Assembly (NCBI GenBank): GCA_903789665.1
Contig: CAIFEX010000019.1
Span: 1-64,000 of the forward strand
Length of the DNA stretch: 64,000 nucleotides
Direction: 5' to 3'
Source: an uncultured Clostridium sp.
GTDB taxonomy: Bacteria; Bacillota; Clostridia; Clostridiales; Clostridiaceae
Below, in pieces: positions 49,718 through 59,404 of the stretch. Made by a program: the position numbers and the translations under genes. Under the pieces are notes generated by a model. The model was not told the DNA's origin, did no database searches, and saw only the letters and a program-made list of their open reading frames with translations. Position 1 is the stretch's first letter; every line of letters starts with the position of its first letter.

Positions 49718-51634
49718 ATGAATTTATTAACTGCAGAAAACATAAGTAAAAATTATGGTGAAAAGATATTACTTGACAATATATCCCTCGGAATAAATGA
49801 AGGTGACAAAATAGGGATAATAGGTATAAACGGTACGGGGAAATCCACCCTTTTAAAAATTCTCACCGGATTTGAAGTACCCGACGGCGGAAAAATTACA
49901 ACGGCAAATAAATGTTCCATGGGCTATCTGCCGCAGAACTCCGATTTCAACAGCGGTGAAAATATGACAGTTCTGGAACAGATTTTCAGGGGAAATTCTC
50001 CGGTAATGAAACTTTTGAGAAAATATAGGGCTGCCCTTGGAGCCATTAAAAAAGATCCTGAAAATAGGGAAATTCAAAATGAGATCTTAGAGCTGAACTC
50101 CAAAATGGAAGCAGAAAATGCCTGGGAAGTTGAAAATCAAGCTAAAGTCATACTCACAAAACTGGGCATAGATAATTTCGACGCAAAAGTATCCACACTT
50201 TCAGGGGGGCAAAAAAAGAGGGTATCATTGGCTTCTGCCCTTATAACCCCTTCAAATGTCCTGATACTGGATGAGCCTACAAACCACCTTGATGATGAAA
50301 CCATAGAATGGCTCGAAGAATTCTTAAACAAGTTCAACGGTGCACTTGTCATGGTAACTCATGACAGGTTTTTTCTGGACAATATCACAAATAGAATATT
50401 TGAACTTCACGATGGGAAATTATACAGCTATACTGGAAATTACAGCTCTTTTCTTGAAAAGAAAGCCGAAAGGCTTGAAAGGGAAAATGCAGATGAAAGA
50501 AAGAGGAAAAGCCTCATAAAAAAGGAACTTGCCTGGATAAAAAGAGGTGTGAAAGCAAGGAGTACAAAGCAAAAGGCAAGAATAGAAAGATTTGAAGATC
50601 TAAAAAGCAAAAAACATATCACTGAAGATCCAAAATTAAACATAGACATCAAGAGCTCGAGAATAGGAAAAAAAGTTATAAACATCAACAATATAAGCAA
50701 GAATTTTGAAAACAAAATTATCATCAGGAATTTTTCCTACAATATATTAAATAATGACAGAATAGGTGTAATAGGTCCAAATGGATGCGGCAAATCCACA
50801 CTTATGAATATTTTAAGTGGAAAAATCCAGCCGGACAGCGGAAGTGTGGACATGGGCGAGACAGTCAGGATAGGATATTATCGCCAGGAAACACCCAGCA
50901 TGAACTTAAACCAGAGAGTTATAGAGTATATAAAGGACACATCAGGGTACATCGATACCGAAAGCGGTGAAAAAATAAATGCCTCGGCAATACTGGAAAA
51001 TTTTTTATTTGATCCCTCGGTTCAGTGGACCCCACTTGAAAAACTTTCAGGTGGAGAGAGAAGAAGGCTTTACCTTTTAAAAGTCCTGATGGGATATCCC
51101 AATCTCCTTCTTTTAGATGAACCTACAAATGATCTCGACATAGAAACTTTGACCATACTGGAAGACTACCTTCAGAATTTTACAGGGGCAGTTGTCGCAG
51201 TATCCCACGACAGATATTTTCTTGACAAAATAGTAAATAAGATATTTGCCTTTGAAGGCGGCGGTAAAATATCACAGTACACCAGCAATTATTCATATTT
51301 CAGGCAGATGCAGAAGGAAAAGCAGAGCAAGCTTTCAAAAACAGGCGATAGAAAAGCTCCCGTAAAAAAAGTTCACCTACACGGGCGGGAAAAAAAGTTA
51401 AAATTCACATATAAGGAACAGCTGGAATTTAGTAAAATAGACGACATAATTGAGAACCTGGAAAATGTCATATCCAAAAAGGAACATGAAATAGAAGAGG
51501 CCTCTTCGGACTATATACTTCTTGAAAAACTTACAGCTGAAAAAAATGAGCTGGATAAAAAGCTGGATAAAGAAATCAACAGGTGGACTTATTTAAATGA
51601 GCTCAATGAGAAAATTCAACAAAATAATAAATGA
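49718..51634 (+). CDS. ABC-F family ATPase
   Basis: A 638-residue soluble twin-ATPase without membrane segments. The first cassette has GINGTGKST (near 39) and LSGGQKKRVSLA; the linker (LAWIKRGVKARSTKQKARIE) is of the ABC-F type; the second cassette has GPNGCGKST (near 355) and LSGGERRRLYLL. A charged C-terminal coiled coil ends the protein (EQLEFSKIDDIIENLENV). ABC-F proteins act on ribosomes; some give antibiotic resistance and others tune translation. Subtype (Uup- or resistance-like) cannot be fixed, but the C-terminal coiled coil resembles Uup. The ATG follows AAAGGACGTG. Confidence 0.9.
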   Translation: MNLLTAENISKNYGEKILLDNISLGINEGDKIGIIGINGTGKSTLLKILTGFEVPDGGKITTANKCSMGYLPQNSDFNSGENMTVLEQIFRGNSPVMKLLRKYRAALGAIKKDPENREIQNEILELNSKMEAENAWEVENQAKVILTKLGIDNFDAKVSTLSGGQKKRVSLASALITPSNVLILDEPTNHLDDETIEWLEEFLNKFNGALVMVTHDRFFLDNITNRIFELHDGKLYSYTGNYSSFLEKKAERLERENADERKRKSLIKKELAWIKRGVKARSTKQKARIERFEDLKSKKHITEDPKLNIDIKSSRIGKKVININNISKNFENKIIIRNFSYNILNNDRIGVIGPNGCGKSTLMNILSGKIQPDSGSVDMGETVRIGYYRQETPSMNLNQRVIEYIKDTSGYIDTESGEKINASAILENFLFDPSVQWTPLEKLSGGERRRLYLLKVLMGYPNLLLLDEPTNDLDIETLTILEDYLQNFTGAVVAVSHDRYFLDKIVNKIFAFEGGGKISQYTSNYSYFRQMQKEKQSKLSKTGDRKAPVKKVHLHGREKKLKFTYKEQLEFSKIDDIIENLENVISKKEHEIEEASSDYILLEKLTAEKNELDKKLDKEINRWTYLNELNEKIQQNNK

Positions 51635-51670
51635 AGCCCTTAAGGTTCCATTTTTCCGGAAAACATTTTC

Positions 51671-52495
51671 TCAGTGGTGGCGATAGGTCTTTACAGTGGA
51701 GAAATCCGCCCGGTCAAATTTGTGTACACACAGGACAAAAAAGCATATGCCGATTGCAATGATAATCAAAAATCCAGTCTGCGGCATCAGGATGAAACCG
51801 TCAATATTATAAGCCACTCCTTCTTGTACAAGCTGTGCGGCAGAAAAGTTATCCATGTGCATGGTGATGAAACGGAATATCGACGTAATGTAAGTGAGTG
51901 GATTCATATATACAACAGGCAACAGGAAATGCGGCATAATTGTCGTCGGGATATAGGCCCCGGATAAAAATGAAAGCGGCATTACAAGTATGGCGGAAAG
52001 AATCTGAAAAGCGGAGGAGCCCTTGGCCACAGTCGCTATGAAAAGTCCGATGGAACCGAAAGTAATGCCCGCAATGACCATAATGCCAACTGTTTCTATA
52101 AAATGCAGAACATCAATATGCAGACCCATGAACATTCCTGCAATGAGAACAATAAGTCCCTGCAGGATTGCAATAACGGAAGAAGAAAGTATCTCCCCAA
52201 TTGAAATTTCACAGCGAGATATCGGGGCAACCAATATTTCTTTCATAAATCCGCTGGAAATATCATCTAATACGGCAGTGGAATTGTTGAGTGCCTGCTG
52301 AAAAACCGTCATGATGATGATACCACATATCAAATAATTCATAGGCTGTGAGATTTTACCTACGGCAGACGACTTCATCACAAACGAAAAAACAAAAAGA
52401 AAGAAAAAGGACATGGCAAAACTTGCAATTATACGTATTTTGTCACGTGAAAAATTTAGCAGGTTGCGCCATAAAATTGCAGCCGTTTTTTTCAT
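51671..52495 (-). CDS. ABC-2 type drug-export permease
   Basis: A 274-residue permease with six hydrophobic segments: AAILWRNLLNFSRDKIR, KEILVAPISRCEISIGE and SFLSGAYIPTTIMP-like motif (LSGAYIPTTIMPHFLLPV) of the ABC2 DrrB/NodJ type. Its start overlaps the ATPase stop as ATGA. Codon use is visibly more GC-rich than in the surrounding clostridial genes. It probably exports a drug or lipid with the ATPase encoded next to it. Confidence 0.85.
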   Translation of the reverse strand: MKKTAAILWRNLLNFSRDKIRIIASFAMSFFFLFVFSFVMKSSAVGKISQPMNYLICGIIIMTVFQQALNNSTAVLDDISSGFMKEILVAPISRCEISIGEILSSSVIAILQGLIVLIAGMFMGLHIDVLHFIETVGIMVIAGITFGSIGLFIATVAKGSSAFQILSAILVMPLSFLSGAYIPTTIMPHFLLPVVYMNPLTYITSIFRFITMHMDNFSAAQLVQEGVAYNIDGFILMPQTGFLIIIAIGICFFVLCVHKFDRADFSTVKTYRHH

Positions 52496-53412
52496 CGATT
52501 CCTCATCTCCTTTCCCGTTACCGCCAGAAACACGTCGTTCAACGAGCCTTTCGTTACTTCAAAATCAAGAATACCATCTTTTACTTCAGAAAGGAAATCA
52601 ATTGTCGATTCTGTATCTTTAACCGAGATTTTGTAATGACATCCATCCCGGTCAAATGGAATTCTGGAGTGGTCGAGAAATACAGCCATTTTATCAGGGG
52701 TCCTGGCATTTAGTCTAAGGATCGTCTTGGTAAACTGCGCTTTCAGTTCATCTGGCGTGCCCGATGCGGCGATCCTTCCGTGATCGATAATGACAACATC
52801 AGAGCTTACCTCCGCCTCGTCCATATAATGGGTGGTCAAAAAAATCGTAATGTCTTGCTGCTGCTGAAGACGGCGAACATAGTCCCAGACCTTCGCTCTC
52901 GTCTGCGGATCAAGTCCTGCCGTCGGCTCATCAAGAAACAGTGCTTTCGGATAATGTGTAAGGGCGCGAGCAATTTCCACGCGCCGCCTCATGCCTCCAG
53001 AAAGACTTCCTGCCATGTCTTTTTTACGGTCTTTCAAATCGACCAGATCGAGGACAAAATCAATTCGGCTATCAGTTTCGCTGCTGGGCACACCGTAAAA
53101 ATCGCAGTGAAATTTTAGATTTTCCTCTACGGTGAGCTTCAAATTAAGTGTCGATTCCTGAAACACAATACCGATATCTTTGCGAACCATGTTCCTTTGC
53201 TTTGAAACGTCATGCCCACCAATCCACAGCATGCCGTCCGTTTTGTCGAGGATCGTACACAAGGTATTTATAGTCGTGCTTTTTCCCGCCCCGTTCGGTC
53301 CCAGGAAAGAAAAAATTGAACCCTTTTTCACGTGGAAGGAAATATTGTCCACAGCCGTAAAACCGCCGTATTTTTTTGTAAAGTGTTTTACTTCAATGAT
53401 GTTTTCGCTCAT
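52492..53412 (-). CDS. DrrA-type ABC ATPase for drug export
   Basis: A 306-residue ATPase: Walker A GPNGAGKST (near 38), signature LSGGMRRRVEIARAL (near 138), Walker B ALFLDEPTAGLDP, switch in TTHYMDEAEV. A C-terminal dimerisation part of 70 residues follows, as in DrrA/CcmA exporters. The ATG follows AAGGAGG. It lies 34 bases after the MFS gene on the same strand and belongs to the same efflux operon. Confidence 0.88.
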   Translation of the reverse strand: MSENIIEVKHFTKKYGGFTAVDNISFHVKKGSIFSFLGPNGAGKSTTINTLCTILDKTDGMLWIGGHDVSKQRNMVRKDIGIVFQESTLNLKLTVEENLKFHCDFYGVPSSETDSRIDFVLDLVDLKDRKKDMAGSLSGGMRRRVEIARALTHYPKALFLDEPTAGLDPQTRAKVWDYVRRLQQQQDITIFLTTHYMDEAEVSSDVVIIDHGRIAASGTPDELKAQFTKTILRLNARTPDKMAVFLDHSRIPFDRDGCHYKISVKDTESTIDFLSEVKDGILDFEVTKGSLNDVFLAVTGKEMRNR

Positions 53413-53446
53413 AATACAAACCTCCTTATTGTATTATATACTGTCC

Positions 53447-54901
53447 TTATAGTTGTCCATCCGTCTGCGGGGCCGCTTCTGGCTTCGATTTTTTACGCAC
53501 CGCCAAGAACAGCGTGGGAATCACTGCTATCACTGCAAATCCGATCGCCCACCAGAACGAGATGTCGAAAGAATGGGCAAGGGCATGAAGATCATAGACG
53601 GCATGACCTGCCATCTGATGCTCGGCGGCAGTCGCCAGAATAGCAGACCCGAAAGCCCCGCCGATGGTCTGAAATATCCTCGTGGCAATGCTCGCATGGG
53701 GGACTTGCTCTTTCGGAAGCCCGATATAAGCGGACACCATGATTGCAATCAGCAAGCCGCCGAGCCCCGCCCCTCTAATCAGCAAGGCGGCAGACAAAAG
53801 GATGTAATTCGTATTTACACCAGCAAAAGCAAACGGCAGTGTGCCGATCACAATACCGGCAAGGCTCATCAGCACAATATTACGCGATCCACTACGATCG
53901 GCCACCTTACCGGCCCAGCTTCTGGTAAACAGCATCCCGATTCCCTGTGGAAGCAACCACAGCCCGGCATACAGCACACTTGCCCCGCGAACTTCCTGAT
54001 AATAGAGTGGAAGAATAAACAAAGGCCCGTTCGTGATGATCCCGCATAAAACCAGCAGGATATTGGAGGCGGAAAAATTGGCAGATTTAAAAAGCCGCAC
54101 GTTCAGAACCGGTTCCCGTTTCGTATTCAGTGCATAGACAACATATGACATCATCAAAACGATGCCTACAAGCAACGGAATGTAGACTGCACTGTTATTT
54201 AAGCCACCATGTGTAGCAACCTGGGCAATGCCATAGATAAGAAGGGCAAATGCAGGTGAGAGTAAAAACAAACCGATCACATCAAGGGATGCTTTCTTTT
54301 TTGAAAGCTTGTCGGCCGGTATTCCCCACACGGCTAATGGGATTGCCACAATACAGATAGGAATATTGATCCAAAAAATGGCACGCCAGCTTAAGCTATT
54401 GACGATAATTCCCCCCAGCACCGGTCCAAGAATCGGCCCGAGCAGAGCGGGAATACTAATAATGGACATGATTCGCCCGAGATTGCGGCCTCCGGAAATT
54501 TGTACAAGCTCCGTTTGCAGTACAGGCATCAGCAGCCCGGCACCGACGCCCTGGACAACCCGGAAAGCAATCAGGTTATCGATATTCCATGAAAGCATTG
54601 AGAATATGGAACCGAATAAAAAAAGTGCCAATGAAAAGATGTAGGAGCGTTTGCATCCAAATCGTTTAGTGGCCCACCCTGAAATCGGCACAGTGAGTCC
54701 CATAGCCAGAACAAATCCCGTCGTGACCCACTGCACAACAGAAATGCTTGCTTTCATTTCGATTGCAATGGCATGAATGGATACATTGACCATTGTTGAA
54801 TCGAACAGCGGTGCAAGTGCACCGACAACCAGAATAATTGCAACCCTCATTACGACAGGATCGAGTTTTTCTTTTTTAGGTTTTACATTTTTTATATTCA
54901 T
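53447..54901 (-). CDS. DHA2-family MFS multidrug efflux protein
   Basis: A 484-residue, 14-segment MFS transporter (DHA2/EmrB/QacA class): IILVVGALAPLFDSTMVNVSIHAIA at the start, the motif GWATKRFGCKRSY (motif A) near residue 78 and RAIFWINIPICIVAIPLAVWG near 175. It is the first gene of the TetR-controlled efflux operon. Start ATG at 54901 with GAAAGGA upstream. GC content and codon use differ from neighbours, which suggests acquisition. Confidence 0.87.
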   Translation of the reverse strand: MNIKNVKPKKEKLDPVVMRVAIILVVGALAPLFDSTMVNVSIHAIAIEMKASISVVQWVTTGFVLAMGLTVPISGWATKRFGCKRSYIFSLALFLFGSIFSMLSWNIDNLIAFRVVQGVGAGLLMPVLQTELVQISGGRNLGRIMSIISIPALLGPILGPVLGGIIVNSLSWRAIFWINIPICIVAIPLAVWGIPADKLSKKKASLDVIGLFLLSPAFALLIYGIAQVATHGGLNNSAVYIPLLVGIVLMMSYVVYALNTKREPVLNVRLFKSANFSASNILLVLCGIITNGPLFILPLYYQEVRGASVLYAGLWLLPQGIGMLFTRSWAGKVADRSGSRNIVLMSLAGIVIGTLPFAFAGVNTNYILLSAALLIRGAGLGGLLIAIMVSAYIGLPKEQVPHASIATRIFQTIGGAFGSAILATAAEHQMAGHAVYDLHALAHSFDISFWWAIGFAVIAVIPTLFLAVRKKSKPEAAPQTDGQL

Positions 54902-54915
54902 GAGAAAATTCCTTT

Positions 54916-55005
54916 CATAGTCATAGTAAGAAACGATTAGTTTCTTCTGAAATTATAATATAGCATATATAGAATTTTGTCAATAAAAAACTTTGAGTTT
55001 TTTAT
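54916..55005 (-). promoter_or_regulatory. Efflux promoter and TetR-type operator (copy A)
   Basis: On the minus strand TTGACA (54978-54983) and TATTAT (54955-54960) are 17 bases apart, driving the MFS-ABC genes. AAGAAAC-N5-GTTTCTT (54928-54946), a 19-base inverted repeat, sits just downstream of the -10. This 90-base block is 82% identical to 55368-55457. Confidence 0.75.
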
Positions 55006-55022
55006 TCTCATACAGTAAATAT

Positions 55023-55351
55023 CTATTGTTGTTCTGCAAATCTCCACCATGCGACTGTTCCGACAAATCCTGTTATTCCCGTAATAACAAGTATGGTAAT
55101 GCTTATGGGGTCAAGAGCTCCATTGGATATGAGCAGGCTCGGTATAGTCCATGGAAGCGGAAAGCCAATCAAGCTTATTGACAACATTGATAAGTAGTAC
55201 AATGAGAAAAATTATACCGATTGGTGCCAGATATCCTTTCGTAACATTAGCCATAAATGAACTTACTGTGCTGACAAACATAATGAACAGAGATGCTGCC
55301 GTAAACTTAAGAAAATAATGCAGAACGAGTTCGGCTGTTCAGCTTATCCAT
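55023..55351 (-). pseudogene. Internally deleted ABC-2 permease
   Basis: The start (MDKLNSRTRSAL) is followed after about 12 residues by a frame break. A long C-terminal stretch then appears (FLKFTAASLFIMFVSTVSSF, MANVTKGYLAPIGIIFL), and after another shift (IGFPLPWTIPSLL, GTVAWWRFAEQQ) it ends at a TAG. The three parts look like the first and last parts of one BcrB-type ABC permease from which the middle was lost. No functional product is likely. It retains its own copy of the TetR-type promoter. Confidence 0.65.
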
Positions 55352-55367
55352 TAGATAACACCTCTTC

Positions 55368-55457
55368 CATAGTCATAATAAGAAACATTGAGTTTCTTTT
55401 AAGGCTATGATATAATAAATATAGATCTTTGTCAATAGAAAACTTTGAGTTTTTTAT
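55368..55457 (-). promoter_or_regulatory. TetR-type promoter/operator (copy B)
   Basis: TTGACA (55430-55435) and TATCAT (55407-55412), 17 bases apart on the minus strand, with AAGAAAC-N5-GTTTCTT at 55380-55398. It drives only the broken permease. 74 of 90 positions equal copy A without gaps. Confidence 0.75.
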
Positions 55458-55512
55458 GAATGTTTCTACGACAGAGGTAGATTTCTTATTGATGTTCGGA
55501 GGGAAATAAAAT

Positions 55513-56121
55513 ATGGATAAAAGGAAAAAAGGTACACGCCGCCGCGGAGAAGTTCTGGAAGAGGCAATCCTGCATGCCGCATGGGAGGAGCTCTCTAAAA
55601 CCGGCTATACGCATATGACGATGGAGGGCATTTCAGCACGGGCTGGGACAAACAAATCAGTACTCTACCGCCGTTGGGCAAATAAATCCGAGCTTGTGAT
55701 GGCCGCCCTGCGTAAATATCTACCGAGAATCACAAATGAAATTCCAAATACCGGGAGCCTGCGCAATGATGTATATACCTATTTGCATACACGTGCTGAA
55801 CCGTCGAAAACACTCGGCGCTGAGACAATCAGGGGACTTGTGATGGAACCGGTGGTGTGGCACAAGATAATTGCATCCATTCCACAAATAATTGAGCGGA
55901 GATCAAAAAACAAGCTAACAGCAGCTATAACGGCGATTTTGAAAAACGCAGAACTTCGCGGTGAAATCTGCCTTAAAAAACTGTCACCCCGGATTATTTC
56001 ACTGCCGCTTGACCTGCTGCAGTACGAGCTTATCACAAAGTTGGAACCCATATCTGATAAAGCCATAGCCGAGATTGTAGACGACATTTTCATACCGCTT
56101 GTACGTGCAGCACAAAAATAG
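55513..56121 (+). CDS. TetR-family repressor
   Basis: A 202-residue TetR protein: N-terminal HTH (HAAWEELSKTGYTHMTMEGI, then ARAGTNKSVLYRRWANKSEL) and a TetR_C_16-like helical ligand domain. It is divergent from the broken permease and the efflux operon and very likely binds the two AAGAAAC-N5-GTTTCTT operators. The ligand is unknown, presumably a drug exported by the MFS/ABC proteins. The ATG at 55513 has GGAGGGAAAT upstream. Confidence 0.86.
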   Translation: MDKRKKGTRRRGEVLEEAILHAAWEELSKTGYTHMTMEGISARAGTNKSVLYRRWANKSELVMAALRKYLPRITNEIPNTGSLRNDVYTYLHTRAEPSKTLGAETIRGLVMEPVVWHKIIASIPQIIERRSKNKLTAAITAILKNAELRGEICLKKLSPRIISLPLDLLQYELITKLEPISDKAIAEIVDDIFIPLVRAAQK

Positions 56122-56146
56122 CAGCTATAAACATGTTTATAGCTGC
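56121..56146. terminator. Palindromic hairpin between TetR and histidine kinase genes
   Basis: A perfect 26-base palindrome (GCAGCTATAAAC and its complement) beginning at the TetR stop. It lies between convergent genes; the T run is weak, so termination strength is uncertain. Confidence 0.55.
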
Positions 56147-56182
56147 CTATCCAATAAATTGTGTTGTATTCAGTTTTTGCTC

Positions 56183-57424
56183 TCAGGAAGATAAAAATGT
56201 AATTGTAAAAGTGGTTCCGTCTCCAAGCTTGCTTTTTACATCTATAATTCCATCGTGAGCTTCCAATATTGATTTTGAAAGTGCCAGACCTATGCCTATG
56301 GCATCACTGTTTTTTGAAGTTTTAGCCTTATAAAATCTTTTGAATATATTGGGAAGATCCTTTTCATCTATTCCTTCTCCATTATCCGATATGGTAATTC
56401 TCTTGTAAATCGGGTTCTCTGCAGAGCGTATATCCACCCTGCCTCCCCTTTGAGTATGCTCGATGCAATTTTTAATTATATTTATCAGAGCTTCACAGAG
56501 CCACTGCCTGTCATGCGAAAAGGTTATTTCTCCCTCTTCGTGGAAGTTTACACGTACACCGGCTGACTCTATCTTTTCCTCAAGAGCTTCTACAGAACAT
56601 TTTATAGTCTCATTCAAACTCTGATTTTTCCTGTGAAATTCTATTGCCCTGGCGTCAAGCCTTGCAAGTTTCAGCATACTCTTAATCAACCAGTTCATTC
56701 TAAGGAGCTGGTTTCTGCTGTTTATAAGGAAAGTCTTAGACTGTTCTCTGGAAAGATCCCTGTTTAATAAAATGTCATTGTAAACTATCATGGAAGAAAG
56801 AGGTGTCTTGAGCTGGTGGGATATATCGGACAGAAGTTCAACTAAAAATTGTTTTTCCTTTTTAAGTTTATCCATATTATTTTTTATAATTTCCCTCATG
56901 GAATTGAAAGAAGCCGAGAGTTTTGAAAAATCCCCCTCTCTGTCCTCTCTTATCGATAAATCATAATCCCCTTCTATTATTTTCTTCGCACCCATATTAA
57001 GCATTCTTATCTTATCATAAAGATAGCCATATTGAATATAATTCAGCAGGAAAAATAAAACCCCAATACCGGCAAATATAAAAATTACACTCAGATTCTC
57101 CTTCCATGCAGATTTATCTATGTACGGAAAAAGTTCATTTTCCAATTCTTCATTCAACCCATACTGGGCCAAAATATGCTCTCCCTTTTTGGCTTCACTT
57201 TCATCTGTCCCGGCTGTAATGGCAGGTATTATTTCCCTGGCAATTTCAGGATTATATCTGTACACCCTGTAGGTTACAGCTCCAAAAGTCCGCACATAAT
57301 CCCTTTTAAGATTATAATGATATATCTTTAAATTTAGAAGCACCGCTGTCATAAACAATACATCCAAAATCAAGAGAACTGCAGTGCTCTTTCTGATTTC
57401 CGGATTTACAAAATATCTTCTCAT
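56183..57424 (-). CDS. Sensor histidine kinase
   Basis: About 413 residues: two transmembrane helices (near 15-33 and 112-132) flanking an extracellular loop, a HAMP-like segment, HisKA with DISHQLKTPLSSMIVYNDIL (phospho-acceptor His near residue 216), and HATPase with NIIKNCIEH, DNGEGIDEKDLP, FKRFYKAK and GIGLAL. The ATG at 57424 is preferred because AAGGAG lies eight bases upstream; one at 57430 overlaps the regulator stop. Pairs with the response regulator just upstream. Confidence 0.9.
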   Translation of the reverse strand: MRRYFVNPEIRKSTAVLLILDVLFMTAVLLNLKIYHYNLKRDYVRTFGAVTYRVYRYNPEIAREIIPAITAGTDESEAKKGEHILAQYGLNEELENELFPYIDKSAWKENLSVIFIFAGIGVLFFLLNYIQYGYLYDKIRMLNMGAKKIIEGDYDLSIREDREGDFSKLSASFNSMREIIKNNMDKLKKEKQFLVELLSDISHQLKTPLSSMIVYNDILLNRDLSREQSKTFLINSRNQLLRMNWLIKSMLKLARLDARAIEFHRKNQSLNETIKCSVEALEEKIESAGVRVNFHEEGEITFSHDRQWLCEALINIIKNCIEHTQRGGRVDIRSAENPIYKRITISDNGEGIDEKDLPNIFKRFYKAKTSKNSDAIGIGLALSKSILEAHDGIIDVKSKLGDGTTFTITFLSS

Positions 57425-57429
57425 ATTCA

Positions 57430-58125
57430 TTACTCCTTGATGACCTCTTTATCCCACATATAGCCCAGTCCCCTCTGTGTAACTATGTATTTGGGATCCT
57501 GAGGATTATCCTCTATCTTTTCCCGCATTCTTTTTATATAAACCGACAGCGTGTTTTCATCAAAAAAAGATCTTTCACCTTCAATGAGTCTGTTCAATAT
57601 TTCATTCCTTTTCATGGAAGTTCTGGGGCTGTTTAAAAATATCAGCAGCAGTTTATATTCCTGAGCCGTAAGCGTGACTTTTTTTCCATTTTTTCTCACC
57701 TGGGCACTGGCAGTATCCACAGTTATGTCCCCGCTTTGGAATCTGCTCCCCGAAGATTCACTCTTATAATTTCTTCTTATTATGGCCTTTATCCTGGATA
57801 AAAATTCCCTCACTCCAAATGGTTTGGTTATATAGTCATCCCCTCCTATTTCCAGCCCAAGCACAATATTTACCTCATCGTCAAGGGCAGTTAAAAATAC
57901 GATTGGTACGTCACTTTTGCTTCTTATGTGCCTGCATAGATCATATCCGCTTCCATCGGGCAGATTTATATCCAGAATCACAAGGTGAAATTTTTTATTT
58001 TCCATAATTTCCTCTGTATCTTTAACTGTTGATACCGTAAAGACTTCATAACCCTCGTCCTTTAAAGCAAACTCTATTCCCGCTGCAAGAGCACTGTCAT
58101 CCTCCACCAATAACAATTTATACAT
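57430..58125 (-). CDS. OmpR-family response regulator
   Basis: A 231-residue regulator: receiver domain with the acidic pair in LLVEDDSALAAG, phospho-acceptor Asp in LVILDINLPDGSG (near residue 53) and the Lys in DYITKPFG; then a Trans_reg_C winged helix (TLTAQEYKLLLIFLNSPR, VYIKRMREKIEDN, TQRGLGYMW). The organisation with kinase and ABC transporter resembles bacitracin/lantibiotic-sensing systems. Its target promoter is probably that of the upstream ABC genes. Confidence 0.92.
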   Translation of the reverse strand: MYKLLLVEDDSALAAGIEFALKDEGYEVFTVSTVKDTEEIMENKKFHLVILDINLPDGSGYDLCRHIRSKSDVPIVFLTALDDEVNIVLGLEIGGDDYITKPFGVREFLSRIKAIIRRNYKSESSGSRFQSGDITVDTASAQVRKNGKKVTLTAQEYKLLLIFLNSPRTSMKRNEILNRLIEGERSFFDENTLSVYIKRMREKIEDNPQDPKYIVTQRGLGYMWDKEVIKE

Positions 58126-58173
58126 TGATTTCTACCTCTTTATCAATATTTTATACAACACAAGTATAACATA

Positions 58174-59403
58174 TCAGACGGATTCATACTTGCAATAGGA
58201 TAAAGCTGCAAGAATTAAAAACAGCGGAACGGCGGCAGCCGATGAAATAATCATTACATATGGCGACCAGAAACTATAAGAGCCCATCCTGAGAAAATTA
58301 AGTTCCACGAGGTTAACGCCGAAACTGTTTCCAATACCTGCTCCTCCGGATGGCAGAATCATCCTAATCCAGTTCACTACATTGCTCCCTGAAATGGAGG
58401 AAAGTATGAGAGGCATCAGGCAGAATACAACGGCTATTATCATGGAATTCACTGTATTCCTGCATCTTGCGGACAGAAACAGCGTAAAGCTGACAGTGGC
58501 AAGAAGTGTAAGCATACCTGCTGCTGCAGTGATCACCTCAAATTGACCTACATCTATAGAAGGAAGGCAGATGGCCGTCACACTTTGAATTGAAGTTTTC
58601 AAACTTTCCCACCCAAATGCACTGTTTTCAATGAAAAGAAAAATGGATATACACACCGCAAATGTTACACTGCAGATCAAAACAGCAGAAATTATTTTGG
58701 ACACGGCAAGCTTTTTCCTGCCGTATTTGGTACATCTGAGTATATTGTCCGCCCCAGTCTGGTATTCTGCAGAAAATACGGGTGCAGTGATAAACGTACA
58801 CAGAAATACCAGAAGGAAAATTAATATGATAAGGTAATCCGCTGCCGCGCTGCTTCCAAAACCATATATGAATTTAAAGGGCTTATTCACCTTTTCATAA
58901 AGTGCAAGAGCCTGTTTTTGGGCCGAAGGCTGAGTGACCCTGCTTTTTATCTGCCAGGTGTATTTTTTATAAAAATTTTCTGCAGCTTCTCCTGGAGAGA
59001 TTTTGCTTAAATCAGCAGGTGTTTTTGTCTGTGGATCTGCATAGACACTCTCAAGTCTGTCTATTATATGTCGAAATGGAAGTATCTTTTTATCAAGGAT
59101 ATCCTGGGGAATACTGTCTTCATAAATGCTTCCGTACTGTTTCGAAATTTCCTGGTAATTTTTAACTGACTTCTGTATTTTGTCCTGTGTGATGTCTCCC
59201 TGAACTGTATTTTTCTTCATAATCCGTACTGCCTTTATTCCTGAAGCCGTGACACTTTCTCCATTCTTGTCTACATAACTATAATGGACAAAAGATATGG
59301 GAAAATAGGCCATGATCCCCGAGATCAAAATGGCAGCTAGAAGTAAAATCCAGGTGGAACGGGTCTTCAACACTCTTTTTAATTCCAAACGGAGAATATT
59401 CAT
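58174..59403 (-). CDS. ABC-2 type permease with large extracellular loop
   Basis: A 409-residue membrane protein: one N-terminal helix (RSTWILLLAAILISGIMAYF), a long soluble loop of about 150 residues (residues 35-185: KNGESVTASGIKAVRIMKKN), then five or more helices ending ILAALSYCKYESV. The pattern matches exporter permeases next to BceA-like or Lan-type ATPases. The gene is three bases after the ATPase. Substrate is unknown. Confidence 0.78.
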   Translation of the reverse strand: MNILRLELKRVLKTRSTWILLLAAILISGIMAYFPISFVHYSYVDKNGESVTASGIKAVRIMKKNTVQGDITQDKIQKSVKNYQEISKQYGSIYEDSIPQDILDKKILPFRHIIDRLESVYADPQTKTPADLSKISPGEAAENFYKKYTWQIKSRVTQPSAQKQALALYEKVNKPFKFIYGFGSSAAADYLIILIFLLVFLCTFITAPVFSAEYQTGADNILRCTKYGRKKLAVSKIISAVLICSVTFAVCISIFLFIENSAFGWESLKTSIQSVTAICLPSIDVGQFEVITAAAGMLTLLATVSFTLFLSARCRNTVNSMIIAVVFCLMPLILSSISGSNVVNWIRMILPSGGAGIGNSFGVNLVELNFLRMGSYSFWSPYVMIISSAAAVPLFLILAALSYCKYESV

Positions 59404-59404
59404 A

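Noticed and set aside
54309..54644. 111-codon open frame antisense to the MFS gene
   Set aside because: Long antisense frames are expected in this GC-richer island; composition mirrors the MFS codons and there is no start signal.
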